The notes below the pieces were generated by a model, which was given only the letters and a program-made list of their open reading frames with translations, was not told the origin of the DNA and did not search any database. From positions 1 through 64,000 of the forward strand of contig JBFXCU010000006.1 in the NCBI GenBank assembly GCA_050181835.1: 64,000 nucleotides of DNA, written 5' to 3'. The translations under genes and the position numbers were made by a program. Shown one piece after another: positions 32,544 through 41,275 of the stretch (position 1 is the first letter of the stretch; each line of letters begins with the position of its first letter). The DNA is from CAILZL01 sp050181835. Lineage in GTDB: Bacteria > Pseudomonadota > Gammaproteobacteria > Steroidobacterales > Steroidobacteraceae.

Positions 32544-33499
32544 CCGACAAGAATAAAAATGCTGGTCAGTTACTGTTCGATTTGGCAAAGCAAATTGGAC
32601 AAAATATGGAAGCGTCTAAAAAGGCGGAGGCGGTGCGCGTTGCTGCACTGTCACCAACCGAGCGTGCAAAAGAAGAAGTCGAACGAATCGCGGCAGAGCG
32701 GCGACGTGTTGCGAGCACCGAGGCAGAAAGGCGTCGAAAGCTGCAAGTAAAAATTCAAAAAGCGGCAGCGTCTTATTTGAGTCATTCGAGCTTTACGGTT
32801 CACGAATTTTCCTGCCTGCTACAAGTGATCAATCCAGGTGACTACACCGAATGGGTATCATTGATGGATGATAGCGTCGAACGCGTTAACAATACCTCTC
32901 GCGTGTTGATGAGCTGCGTGCGCACAGTGCCGGAACCGATTGATGGCTTACCTCTGTATCCAGTTAATCCAAGTGACGTGAGCAATTTGCACCGATTCTC
33001 CAAGCAAGTTCTTGCCATCGTCGCTGCGCAGAAGCAATTGGGAAATTTTGTGGCACTCGCTGCGGTTCTTAAAATTGATCTAAGTATTAAGGATGTATCA
33101 ATAAGTCAGCTTCCAACGAATACAATTGATACGACCACTTTAGTAAGTGATTCGCAACCAATAGAGAAAAAAGCTTCCAAGACCAGAGTCGCGAAGGTAA
33201 GAGCGTGGAAGATCGATGCTAAAAATTTTATCGAGCAGCTAGTTAAAATTACGGAGGCGAGATCTCTGGAAATCGACGTGAGCGCGCTACCGCTCACATG
33301 GGATGATCTGTATCACCATTTCAAGCAGTATGAAGGCGGTAAGGTTTTCATCACTTTGGACACCTTCAGGAAAGAAGTGACGAAATTTGGATACTCTTGT
33401 GTCCCTGGTCTTCGTGGACCTGAAGCGATGGCTAGTCGCAAAGTATTACTAGTAGCGGCCACTTCAATCACGAATAACAAGTCACCAGAATCACTATAA
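32540..33499 (+). CDS. Hypothetical protein co-translated with the integrase
   Basis: The 319-residue protein has no domain that I recognise. Residues 30-75 are highly charged and rich in Glu, Arg and Ala (a likely long helix or coiled coil), the middle is of mixed alpha/beta type with few charged runs, and residues 210-230 are basic. TWDDLYHHFKQYEGGKVFITLDTF near the C-terminus resembles a small helical DNA-related module, but this is only an impression. The ATGA overlap with the integrase gene shows a shared transcript, and a hairpin follows 21 bases after the stop. Confidence 0.65.
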   Translation: MTDKNKNAGQLLFDLAKQIGQNMEASKKAEAVRVAALSPTERAKEEVERIAAERRRVASTEAERRRKLQVKIQKAAASYLSHSSFTVHEFSCLLQVINPGDYTEWVSLMDDSVERVNNTSRVLMSCVRTVPEPIDGLPLYPVNPSDVSNLHRFSKQVLAIVAAQKQLGNFVALAAVLKIDLSIKDVSISQLPTNTIDTTTLVSDSQPIEKKASKTRVAKVRAWKIDAKNFIEQLVKITEARSLEIDVSALPLTWDDLYHHFKQYEGGKVFITLDTFRKEVTKFGYSCVPGLRGPEAMASRKVLLVAATSITNNKSPESL

Positions 33500-33516
33500 A
33501 GAATGCAGTTTCAGCA

Positions 33517-33555
33517 ACCTGGCAAACCTGGCAGTTTTGCCAGGTTTGCCGTTTT
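33517..33555. terminator. Strong hairpin after the integrase operon
   Basis: GGCAAACCTGGCA at 33521-33533 and TGCCAGGTTTGCC at 33538-33550 form a perfect 13-bp stem with a GTTT loop, followed by GTTTT. It ends the operon that stops at 33499. The left arm also contains the direct repeat AACCTGGC twice, so it could double as a protein-binding site in front of the next promoter. Confidence 0.65.
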
Positions 33556-33570
33556 CCACGTTGCAAGCCT

Positions 33571-33609
33571 CAGTCAATACTTGTCAATGTGCAGTCACCT
33601 TCAGTCAAT
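33571..33609. repeat. Four iteron-like repeats with 10-11 base period
   Basis: CAGTCAAT at 33571-33578, TTGTCAAT at 33581-33588, CAGTCACC at 33592-33599 and CAGTCAAT at 33602-33609 are in the same direction and 10, 11 and 10 bases apart, on one face of the helix. They lie directly upstream of the AlpA-like gene start at 33624. They could be operator sites for that protein, excision sites, or a replication origin for the ATPase encoded next. Confidence 0.55.
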
Positions 33610-33623
33610 TCAGGACAGACGAC

Positions 33624-33965
33624 ATGCACACTCAAGCAAAAAATGTAGTTAAGAGAGCGGTACCGATTGCTGCTCGGACGAATCACCATTCTGGTGATGA
33701 ACCGAGCCGAGAACAGCGAGCCGCAGTGAAATACTTAGCAGCTGTTGAGGCGGCTGGTTTGAAAAGTGACAAGGACATGCTGGTGCCGTCACTGGCGGCC
33801 GCTGGAATCATTGGTGTCAAGCAACAGACGTTGGCGCTATGGCGATGCGAGCGGCGGCACAATCTGTCGTACATCAAAAATGGGCGGCGCATTCACTATC
33901 GTTTGGGCGAATTACGTCGCTTCCTTGTTCAGCAAGAGCAACACATTCCTGCGGTGTGTCTGTAG
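33624..33965 (+). CDS. AlpA/excisionase-like DNA-binding protein
   Basis: From ATG 33624 the protein has 113 residues. The C-terminal half (LAAAGIIGVKQQTLALWRCE and then KNGRRIHYRLGELRRFL, given in part) has the winged helix-turn-helix pattern of MerR-like excisionase and AlpA proteins, in which the recognition helix is followed by a short wing with a Gly-Arg-Arg turn. Such proteins turn on integrase or bend DNA for excision. The start lies 15 bases after the iteron-like repeats, and the stop is two bases before the next gene, so both are in one operon. Confidence 0.72.
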   Translation: MHTQAKNVVKRAVPIAARTNHHSGDEPSREQRAAVKYLAAVEAAGLKSDKDMLVPSLAAAGIIGVKQQTLALWRCERRHNLSYIKNGRRIHYRLGELRRFLVQQEQHIPAVCL

Positions 33966-33967
33966 TC

Positions 33968-35614
33968 ATGGCACCTCAAAAAGTTACAGGGCCAGGTGAC
34001 CAACTCGAAGTTGCAGAGGCTTCAAGTTCCGATATCGAGGCGAGTGCTGTAAGTACAGCGAGCACCGGCAGAGAGAAAGATCATAGCCAAGCGTCCAGGC
34101 TGGTTACTTTCGTCGAAGCTCACGCTGAGCTTTTTCATGATGCCAACAAGGATGTCTATGCCCAGGATCGCGAATCACATGAAACACGGCGCATTGATGG
34201 GCGACAATTCAGAGATTGGTTAGCGGCAAGTTTCTACAGGAGGACGGGCAAGTCGGCACGAGATCAGTCTGTGCGCGAAGCTCTTGCTACGCTGGGCGGG
34301 TTGGGTCGGCTCAAGGGTGAGCAACATGAGGTATTCATTCGAGTAGCTCAGCACCGCGGCGCATACTTCCTCGATCTTGCCGAGTCTGGCCAAAGCCGGG
34401 CAGTTAAGATTGAGCCCGGTAGCTGGCAGATAGTGAGTAATCCGCCGGTGCGTTTCATCCGATCGGAGTCAATGCGTACGTTGCCCGAGCCAGCATTCGT
34501 AGGTGATCTAGCAGCACTTTGGGAAATCGCGAACATTCCAGAGGATTCGCGGCTCTTGGTGCTAACTTGGTTGATAGATTGTCTGCGGCCCGACACACCG
34601 TTTCCGGTGTTGGAACTCATCGGAGAGCAAGGTAGTGCGAAAAGCACGACACAGGATGCACTGCGCCGGTTAATTGACCCGAACGCTTGTAACTTGCGGG
34701 CAGCTCCCAAAACTCCCGAGGATGTGTTTGTCGCAGCCGGTGCCAGCTGGATTACCTCCTATGAAAACATCTCGCATCTGTCCGCGCCGATGCAAGACGC
34801 ATTTTGCGTGCTTGCGACCGGCGGTGGTTACGCTAAGCGCAAGCTATACACCGATTCCGATGAAAGCATCATCAACGTCAAGCGGCCGGTAGTGCTCAAT
34901 GGAATATCAGTAGCCGTAACGGCGCAAGATCTGGTTGATCGAACGCTTAGTATAGAAACACCCGTCATTACGGCCCGGCAGGAGACTACCGATTTGTGGG
35001 GTCTGTTTGAGGCCAACCATGGTCTTTTGTTGGGGGGATTGTTGGAGGTGATGGCGGAGGCGCTCGCTAAGCTGCCCGCCATGAAGTTACCTGCCAACGA
35101 TCGACCCCGGCTAGTTGAGTTTGCCCATTTGGGTATGGCGGTGGCAGAAGCGTTTGGCAGCTCTGCTCTTGTGTTTATGGCGCAATTCAATGCCTGCCGG
35201 CAAGAGTCCATAGCTCGCACGATTGATGCTAGTCCAGTCGCGGGGGCATTAATTGAATGGTTTGACGCGCGAGGGCGGATGCCGATGCGGATGTCTATCA
35301 AAGCGATCATGCAAGCAATCGAGCTTAATCATCGGCCAGCTGGCACCGATGCGTGGCCACGTTCTCCGAAGGGTTTTGCCGATGCACTGCGACGAGCAGC
35401 GCCTGCGCTGCGGCAGCTAGGTATTGAATGCAAGAGCCTCGGAAAACAAGGCAGTCATGTGCTGTGGGAAATAAAACCATTGGGAGTCTGGCCTGAACCA
35501 TGTCGTGCAAGTCGTGATGTCGTGGGAGTCGATGCTCCAGAGCACGACATGACGACATTCACGACATCAAGGCCGGAATTATCCACTACTGAAATTGTGG
35601 AGCTGGAGCTATGA
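33968..35614 (+). CDS. Primase/helicase-type ATPase of the element
   Basis: The 548-residue protein has a Walker A motif GEQGSAKST at residues 219-227 and a following SWITSYENISHL strand, which fits the C-terminal ATPase of phage and plasmid replication proteins. The N-terminal 200 residues contain no primase motif that I recognise; LFHDANKDVYA and an FRDWLAASFYRRTGK segment precede it. It is likely the replication or copy-number protein of the island. The ATG at 33968 follows the stop of the AlpA-like gene; the longer frame from 33839 overlaps that gene. It overlaps the next gene by four bases. Confidence 0.72.
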   Translation: MAPQKVTGPGDQLEVAEASSSDIEASAVSTASTGREKDHSQASRLVTFVEAHAELFHDANKDVYAQDRESHETRRIDGRQFRDWLAASFYRRTGKSARDQSVREALATLGGLGRLKGEQHEVFIRVAQHRGAYFLDLAESGQSRAVKIEPGSWQIVSNPPVRFIRSESMRTLPEPAFVGDLAALWEIANIPEDSRLLVLTWLIDCLRPDTPFPVLELIGEQGSAKSTTQDALRRLIDPNACNLRAAPKTPEDVFVAAGASWITSYENISHLSAPMQDAFCVLATGGGYAKRKLYTDSDESIINVKRPVVLNGISVAVTAQDLVDRTLSIETPVITARQETTDLWGLFEANHGLLLGGLLEVMAEALAKLPAMKLPANDRPRLVEFAHLGMAVAEAFGSSALVFMAQFNACRQESIARTIDASPVAGALIEWFDARGRMPMRMSIKAIMQAIELNHRPAGTDAWPRSPKGFADALRRAAPALRQLGIECKSLGKQGSHVLWEIKPLGVWPEPCRASRDVVGVDAPEHDMTTFTTSRPELSTTEIVELEL

Positions 35615-35952
35615 ATGTCCTTGCTATCATTGAAGCGACACGTTGCGACGGCTTGCAGCTATCGGTGTCCAGCGGCGGCAAACTCAAAATTTGTGGCGAA
35701 GCGGCTAAGGTAGATAAATGGAAGCCGGTTTTGTCGGAGCATAAGGCGGGTATCGTCGCGATACTGGCACTGGACCCCCTGCACGCCAACCTTACCCTAC
35801 GCATTAAGACAATGGCTGCACGCTGGCGCTATACGGATAGCGAGCTGGCGAGCGTCTTGATGTTGGCTGCGTTTGACCCTACTGCGTGGCTACAGGTGGT
35901 GATTCTCGATGAGGAAAAATTCGGTTGTTCAGAGTGTTGGCCGTTGCAATGA
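35611..35952 (+). CDS. Stand-alone TubC N-terminal docking-like protein
   Basis: This 113-residue protein begins with a segment of about 50 residues (LAIIEATRCDGLQLSV, then LSEHKAGIVAIL) matching the TubC_N docking domain, normally found at the N-terminus of hybrid NRPS/PKS proteins to join subunits. The rest is helical with a Trp-rich KTMAARWRYTDSEL part and a Cys pair near the end (FGCSECW). Here it is a separate small protein translated with the replication ATPase (ATGA overlap), so it may serve as an adaptor for that enzyme. Function is inferred from the fold only. Confidence 0.62.
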   Translation: MNVLAIIEATRCDGLQLSVSSGGKLKICGEAAKVDKWKPVLSEHKAGIVAILALDPLHANLTLRIKTMAARWRYTDSELASVLMLAAFDPTAWLQVVILDEEKFGCSECWPLQ

Positions 35953-35985
35953 AAATTCAAACCGTCAGCAGACTACAGGGTCGCT

Positions 35986-38280
35986 TCACGAGCAGAGGGT
36001 TAGAGAAGCGAATAGGTTCTTTACCGCAGCATCATCAAATGCGTTATCTGCTTCCGCTGGTACTGAAGCCATTATGTACGGCCCATCTTCGTCTGGTGTT
36101 TGTTCATCTATTTCGGAAATTCTATTGTCTATGGCGTCCATAGCGTCCTGAAGTTCCTCCGAATTCACCCCAGCCCGTCCAGCTAGCTTTTTAAGAGTAT
36201 CGCCATGACTTCTGAGCGTGGACTCAGAATCGATATCCGAGACGGCTTGCCAGGTGTTAGCAATCTCAGCAGTGATTTCGTCATCGACAGAGCCAATAAG
36301 TTGATCGCCAAGCTTATTTCGCCATTGCTCGACTGAATCTGAAATCGTTTCAAGCTCATCCATTGGCATGCTGCCATTTATCATCTCCATAGCGGAATAT
36401 TCGAGGCTGTCAGCCATTTCGTTTGCTAGTGGAAGTTCATTAAAATAGTCGTTGCCGCAACGAAGCTTTCCTATCAATTCGATAACGCTGTCGCCGTCTC
36501 GCCAAGGACTCAATCCATCCACGGGAGCACGAGAGAGCGCGAGCGCCAGCCGCACAAACTGTTCCTCCTTGCTAGCGTTCCACCAGTCAAGCAACAGCTC
36601 AATTCTGTCCGTGTTCGAAAGGCCCACCATTGAAAACGAATCTATGTATTTTCTTGAGTCTTTCTTTAACATTGGAAGGCGCAAAAACTGCATTGCAACG
36701 TTGGAGAATGAAAGCGCTAAATTCTTTAGATCTTCCTCGGATTGGGTTAATTTATTTCCGTGATTCCACACGGTTTGCGCCCACCGAGTCTGACGTGCAG
36801 AACGGGCAAGATCATTAATTAAAGCCAGATCATCAAGGTATTCAGTCAGGTAGTCGCGCAATGACGGATTGACAAAGTTTACAATGTTTCCATGAACGGC
36901 AATAAAGCCGCCTTCGAGTATGCGCAGGGCATCTTCAAAATCTTTTGGACTACGCGGCTCCCCATAGCGTTCGCAAAGGGTTACATGTAGGCCCTCGTAG
37001 GCGTCGCGCAGATCGTCGATTAATGCCCCATGCTCGACGCAGAAGAATAATGTTAGTAATAAATGCTGGCACTTTGTCGCAATGTGAGTTCGAAAAGCAA
37101 TGTCCCAAAGTTGTTTAGGGTGGTCAAGTGCATCCAGAAACGCTGCTGGATATGACTCCGCCTTAATGTTTACTATGTGCATCGCGTCCGTCATCCATTC
37201 AACAATGCGTGGATTGTAGTTTTTGTGATCAATGATCTTGATTAGATCGCTACCAGAAGTCAGTGCGGCAATATGGGTATTCGGAGTTTTCGAAACCAGA
37301 AGATGATTGTAAAGAATGCGTGCCTTAATTTGGCGGGTATATATACCGACGTCTAGCACGTACTTGCTCACATCGAGTCGATGGTCAGCAAGATGCTCAG
37401 ATACTCGGCGCGCCGCTTCAAAAATGTATGCTCGTGTCGTCAGGATGAATCGTGCGTTTGGCGACGTACGAATACGCTTAATAAAACGCGCAATATCGGA
37501 GTCGTTATGAGAAAGAGCGCGCTCATCTAGTGATACCCTGCCGAGAAAATCATCAAAAAAGAATATTTGTTTTTTTGTATCGTCAATTGAACCAAGTCCA
37601 TCATCGAGGCTACGAATTGCCTGCAGTTCCCAGCCTTCTCCAAGATAAGCATAGGACAGAATTTCTGCGAGCGTAGTCTTGCCTACTCCTGGCGGACCAG
37701 AAATGATAAGTACATGGTGAGATTCCAGTGTTTCTTGGGCGCGATTGAAGCTTGGGTTAGGGGTATAGATTCTAACCTTCGCTTCGATCTCTTCTTTTGT
37801 GATGTCGTTAACTGCGTGCACAGCAGATCGAAGGACACGATCAAGCATTGCCGCGCTCGAAAGCCATAATTTTATGTGCGACTTCTCAATGTCTGGATAT
37901 TTCCGAAGGAGAGAGTTTAGGTCTCCACGGCATAGGATGTCGGCCTCGGTCTTAAGAGCGGGGCCTATCAAAGTGGCGAGCTGGTTTTTGTTCTTTGGTG
38001 ATAGTGGGAGAGATGTTGCTAGTATGTAGCGTGATGGCGTCAGTTGATCAATGGACGAGCGTTCCTTGCGCATCTGCGTATTGAGGTTGCTGAACTTCGA
38101 GCCGCCGTAATGTTTGGCTTGTAGTATTGTTGTTCCAAGCCCGACAGAATGACGCCCATCTACACCTTCATCTGGACCTGCAGCGAATGCCTCAAACCGC
38201 ATGTTCAGTTCACGCCCAATAAGGTCGCGCGCGAGGTCTTCAAAATCTGCGGGAGAAAGAGACTCGAAGCTCTGCGACAT
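35986..38280 (-). CDS. Mrr-like nuclease fused to an nSTAND3-type NTPase (candidate anti-phage protein)
   Basis: The 764-residue protein starts at ATG 38280; the frame to 38598 is not used because it runs into the upstream gene. Residues 8-60 hold a restriction endonuclease-like core (SPADFEDLARDL, Asp41 in GVDGRH, QAK at 54-56, the PD-(D/E)xK-type D and QxK). A STAND-type NTPase follows at 160-350 with Walker A GPPGVGKTT (195-203) and Walker B IFFFDD, then a long helical sensor part to the end. This layout of nuclease, NTPase and sensor resembles Avs-type systems, which cut DNA after sensing a phage protein. It lies 52 bases after the OLD nuclease gene. Confidence 0.8.
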   Translation of the reverse strand: MSQSFESLSPADFEDLARDLIGRELNMRFEAFAAGPDEGVDGRHSVGLGTTILQAKHYGGSKFSNLNTQMRKERSSIDQLTPSRYILATSLPLSPKNKNQLATLIGPALKTEADILCRGDLNSLLRKYPDIEKSHIKLWLSSAAMLDRVLRSAVHAVNDITKEEIEAKVRIYTPNPSFNRAQETLESHHVLIISGPPGVGKTTLAEILSYAYLGEGWELQAIRSLDDGLGSIDDTKKQIFFFDDFLGRVSLDERALSHNDSDIARFIKRIRTSPNARFILTTRAYIFEAARRVSEHLADHRLDVSKYVLDVGIYTRQIKARILYNHLLVSKTPNTHIAALTSGSDLIKIIDHKNYNPRIVEWMTDAMHIVNIKAESYPAAFLDALDHPKQLWDIAFRTHIATKCQHLLLTLFFCVEHGALIDDLRDAYEGLHVTLCERYGEPRSPKDFEDALRILEGGFIAVHGNIVNFVNPSLRDYLTEYLDDLALINDLARSARQTRWAQTVWNHGNKLTQSEEDLKNLALSFSNVAMQFLRLPMLKKDSRKYIDSFSMVGLSNTDRIELLLDWWNASKEEQFVRLALALSRAPVDGLSPWRDGDSVIELIGKLRCGNDYFNELPLANEMADSLEYSAMEMINGSMPMDELETISDSVEQWRNKLGDQLIGSVDDEITAEIANTWQAVSDIDSESTLRSHGDTLKKLAGRAGVNSEELQDAMDAIDNRISEIDEQTPDEDGPYIMASVPAEADNAFDDAAVKNLFASLTLCS

Positions 38281-38332
38281 TATATTACAGTCCTTATTGA
38301 GACGGATTTGGTGGCTACGCCTCGTGTGCAGC

Positions 38333-40093
38333 TCATGTGGCTGCCCACGATAGCATTGCCGCAATTGAAGCATGATCTGAGCATGTATCCTGCAAACCAT
38401 GCAGTTCCAGCTGAGTTTGAAAACGAGCCCACTCGCTTTCGTTCTTCTTACTGAGTCCAAGGTGCGTCTCAATTGCTCCTCGTTTCCACAGCCAAATATT
38501 CTGGATAAGAAAGTTACGATGGATTCTATCGATTGCCGCAATGGCATCTGGCTCGGCGGCGAGCAATGCGAACGCCTCATGGGCTCGTACGACTCCATTC
38601 TGTGGTAAACCGGTGTTTGGATTAAGTGTTATGGCACTGGCAGCAGCAAGGCGTTGCAGTATCCCTTTGAGAATGGCGACATCTGGATCACTGGCCTCAA
38701 TGAATTCATGCGTTATAGCGCCTGTAAGGGCATAGTCCAGATCAACTACGGCTTTGCACGGGATGTCCATGGCACGAAGAATCTCCATGGATTTACGTGT
38801 GTCATTGGATCCGCTCTGTGGCACGAGTGCGGTGCATTCTTGCCCGAGGGTCTTGCTTCGAACGTTTTGATAGAGACAAGGTACCAAACGCAACTCGGTT
38901 TTTCCCTCCGTTAGAATGACTCGATCTGCGAAGAGGACCTGGCTCGAGTTGGTCAAAGTAAACAGTTGCTCCATTTGATGTACTGCATTCGGTACTACAA
39001 CTTGAATTGCATCTCGTAGCCTTTTGCGTGCATAAGTTCCGTGGGTCTGGTCTTTGCGCATTAGCAAGGCATGTTGCGCATCGCCAGCTGACACCAGCTG
39101 CGCAGAATGCGTTGAAAAGATAACTTGATAGCCATTGGTGGCTAGCGATTTTAACGCTGCGCGTACTTGCTCGATCGCAAACGGGTGTAGGTACAGCTCG
39201 GGTTCGTCGATAAGTAGTAGCGTTGTGCCTTGGGGTGCTAAGGAGTTTCGCCGGACTTCTGCTAGATGGCGGACAAGTGCCATTTGGACTGATCGTTGAG
39301 TGCCGTGGCCGTACGACGAGAAGTCTTTCGCGCTTCCAGTACCTTCGTACAGCTTCAGAGTTCCAGATTTAATTAAATCGTCTATTCCGGGAACTGGGAA
39401 GTGCAGGCGAGCGCCAATACCCGGAAACAGTTCGTTTATCTTGTTGCTAATTGCGCTTTCAATTGTAATCAATTCTGTGAATCGGGTATCTCCATCGCAT
39501 GACAGTCGACGCTCAATTTCAGATAGTAGATTGATTAACTCAGTTTGGTGAGCTGCTCGTACTGGGGCGATGAATTGGGCTAGCAGTTTGCCGATGGTGG
39601 TGGATGTCTTTGCCTTGGTTGCATCTTCGGCCGCGTCTTCCATTGCGCCGATTCGAATTGGTTCCGGGAGAAGCACTCCGAGTGCATTGTCTAGTCCAAC
39701 CGGATTCGGCGTCCATGAGTTCGTGCGAGGATCCCAAACTGAAAGAGTTATTTCAGATGCTTTTGCGGCGGGAGTTGACTGTGATCGTTTGATCTTTATG
39801 CATGTATTGACGATAAAAGGTTGTATCTGTAGCTGCTGCCTCTGAGGCATCGCTTCGATTTCAACTTGTGTGATCCCGGATATATCACCGGAGACTTCCA
39901 GTGGAGCAGACGTATTGTGAAAGTCGGCAGCCGACATTGTCACCCTTCTTAGCAGCCATTGAATTGCGGATATGGCATTGCTTTTCCCACAATTGTTGTA
40001 GCCAACGAGAGGTGTGTAGGGGCCAAGCAGGAATTCGGCTGAGACGATTGAGCGATAGTTCGTGACGGTGACTTTATCGACGTAAACAGTCAT
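38333..40093 (-). CDS. OLD-family ATP-dependent nuclease
   Basis: The 586-residue protein has an ABC-type ATPase domain (Walker A GYNNCGKS at 31-38, signature-like YGHGTQRSVQ at 261-270, Walker B LLLIDEPEL at 292-300, His in FSTHSAQ) and a C-terminal Toprim nuclease domain (Glu396 in ILTEGKTE, Asp451 and Asp453 in VDLDYA). OLD proteins degrade DNA and act in phage defence. No UvrD-like helicase follows, so it is not a Gabija pair. The next gene in the operon is the Mrr-nSTAND3 protein, 52 bases away, which suggests joint action. Confidence 0.88.
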   Translation of the reverse strand: MTVYVDKVTVTNYRSIVSAEFLLGPYTPLVGYNNCGKSNAISAIQWLLRRVTMSAADFHNTSAPLEVSGDISGITQVEIEAMPQRQQLQIQPFIVNTCIKIKRSQSTPAAKASEITLSVWDPRTNSWTPNPVGLDNALGVLLPEPIRIGAMEDAAEDATKAKTSTTIGKLLAQFIAPVRAAHQTELINLLSEIERRLSCDGDTRFTELITIESAISNKINELFPGIGARLHFPVPGIDDLIKSGTLKLYEGTGSAKDFSSYGHGTQRSVQMALVRHLAEVRRNSLAPQGTTLLLIDEPELYLHPFAIEQVRAALKSLATNGYQVIFSTHSAQLVSAGDAQHALLMRKDQTHGTYARKRLRDAIQVVVPNAVHQMEQLFTLTNSSQVLFADRVILTEGKTELRLVPCLYQNVRSKTLGQECTALVPQSGSNDTRKSMEILRAMDIPCKAVVDLDYALTGAITHEFIEASDPDVAILKGILQRLAAASAITLNPNTGLPQNGVVRAHEAFALLAAEPDAIAAIDRIHRNFLIQNIWLWKRGAIETHLGLSKKNESEWARFQTQLELHGLQDTCSDHASIAAMLSWAAT

Positions 40094-40407
40094 TTTCGAG
40101 TTCTCTGGGCGAGGTCCAAGGGTAGGGAAATAATCCGTAAAGGGTCAGAGCGTAGTTGCGGAGCGCCCCTATTTATTAGGGCTTAGGATCATATATACAA
40201 GAAAATTTCAGATCTTCTTTTAATAGTTAATCTCTGAATACTTTGTAGTCGAAGATGTTGAAAAAAGCAAAGAAACAGGAGAGATGTTGGCTCGTTCTTG
40301 ACTGCTTCAGTTGCGCGCCGTCCGGATCAGCCAAGTTTGAGTACAAAGGACTGTCTTGGTTCGTTTGGATCGAAAGGAGTCAAATAAAGTAGTCCATTTT
40401 TTTAGAC
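40094..40407. other. Intergenic region upstream of the OLD gene
   Basis: This stretch of 314 bases is AT-rich in its middle (40190-40265) and probably holds the leftward promoter of the OLD/nSTAND3 operon. A weak inverted repeat CCCTA-TTTAT-TAGGG occurs at about 40168-40182. A small plus-strand frame at 40255-40392 would give 45 residues starting MLKKAKKQER, but nothing else supports it. I see no RNA gene. Confidence 0.5.
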
Positions 40408-41241
40408 CTATTGCCTGGGAAGATCGATAACTATCCGGCCTAGGATACTCCTTAGGAGATGCGGCATAATTTCCGAACGAAGTCGCGAAGTTGTTTTCTG
40501 TGCTTCAGCGTCAGTTTCGAATACTTGTTCGAGTAGTGATGGAAATGGGACAAGCTTTCCTGCGTTGGGAAGCGATTTTCGAAGGGCACAAGTAATTACG
40601 TATAGATCGTTACGGTCGCAATCAAACAAGACCTTGCCATACACAGCGTGACACACAATAGTCTGTTCCAGTTGTGCCTCCACTTTTTGTCGCTTGCTTG
40701 GGTTGAGCTTTTCGAATTCCGCTTGCGACGGAAGGGTGGCAAGTGAAATGCCACGCTTCAAACTCAACTCGAACAGATCGGAATAGTCGAGCAGTCGAAG
40801 TGAGGCCATGGTGCGTTCTATTGAGGACGGTACGCGTCGCCCGATTGTTTGCTCTGCGGCTACAGTCTGCTCAAGGGCTATTAGTCGTTGCATGGCAGTT
40901 CGGATTCGGTACGATTCCAGGGAAGGCGGCTCGTTATGAGTTGTCCTGGTGGATCGGGTTGACCTGCTGGCCGAGAGTGGTATTTGAGCTGTTCGTTTAA
41001 CTTCGCTTACCTGTTCAGCTTGCGTCTTGGCGGGTTCCACATTGATCGGTTCGTTAGCATCGTGGGCATGAAGAAACCTAACTAATGCTTCACTTTGTAA
41101 GCTTGTCAGATCTAATCGTCCTGACTCATAGAGGCTGTAATACGTTCTATTCAAGCCGACTGCGGCGGCTACTGCTGCTTGTGAAATGAATGCTGCCTCG
41201 CGCGCCTTCTTTGCATCTACGCCAGATATGTTTGTAGGCAT
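40408..41241 (-). CDS. XRE-type HTH regulator
   Basis: This 277-residue protein has an N-terminal helix-turn-helix of about 60 residues (AREAAFISQAAVAAAVGL, then NRTYYSLYESGRLD), a Ser/Thr/Arg-rich linker (RSTRSTRTTHN) and a helical C-terminal domain without a recognised fold. It is the gene nearest the right attachment site, and a 8+8 palindrome lies nine bases before its start, so it probably represses itself and perhaps the defence operon behind it. It is longer than a simple phage repressor (about 200), and the C-terminal domain does not look like a LexA-type peptidase. Confidence 0.75.
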   Translation of the reverse strand: MPTNISGVDAKKAREAAFISQAAVAAAVGLNRTYYSLYESGRLDLTSLQSEALVRFLHAHDANEPINVEPAKTQAEQVSEVKRTAQIPLSASRSTRSTRTTHNEPPSLESYRIRTAMQRLIALEQTVAAEQTIGRRVPSSIERTMASLRLLDYSDLFELSLKRGISLATLPSQAEFEKLNPSKRQKVEAQLEQTIVCHAVYGKVLFDCDRNDLYVITCALRKSLPNAGKLVPFPSLLEQVFETDAEAQKTTSRLRSEIMPHLLRSILGRIVIDLPRQ

Positions 41242-41249
41242 GAGTTATC

Positions 41250-41270
41250 ACCTCGTTATAGAAACGAGGT
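41250..41270. promoter_or_regulatory. Palindromic operator upstream of the XRE gene
   Basis: ACCTCGTT at 41250-41257 and AACGAGGT at 41263-41270 form a perfect 8-bp inverted repeat with the spacer ATAGA. It is centred about 20 bases before the XRE gene start codon at 41241, where an autoregulatory operator is expected. Binding is not shown. Confidence 0.6.
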
Positions 41271-41275
41271 AGAGA

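Noticed and set aside
38281..38598. N-terminal extension of the nSTAND3 protein to 38598
   Set aside because: It overlaps the end of the OLD gene in another frame and has no domain pattern; ATG 38280 begins directly before the nuclease core.
38333..40093. Gabija system
   Set aside because: The OLD-type nuclease could be GajA-like, but no UvrD-like GajB gene follows; the next gene is an Mrr-nSTAND3 protein.
40255..40392. Small plus-strand gene of 45 codons
   Set aside because: There is no clear ribosome binding site or family match, and it lies in the likely promoter region of the OLD operon.
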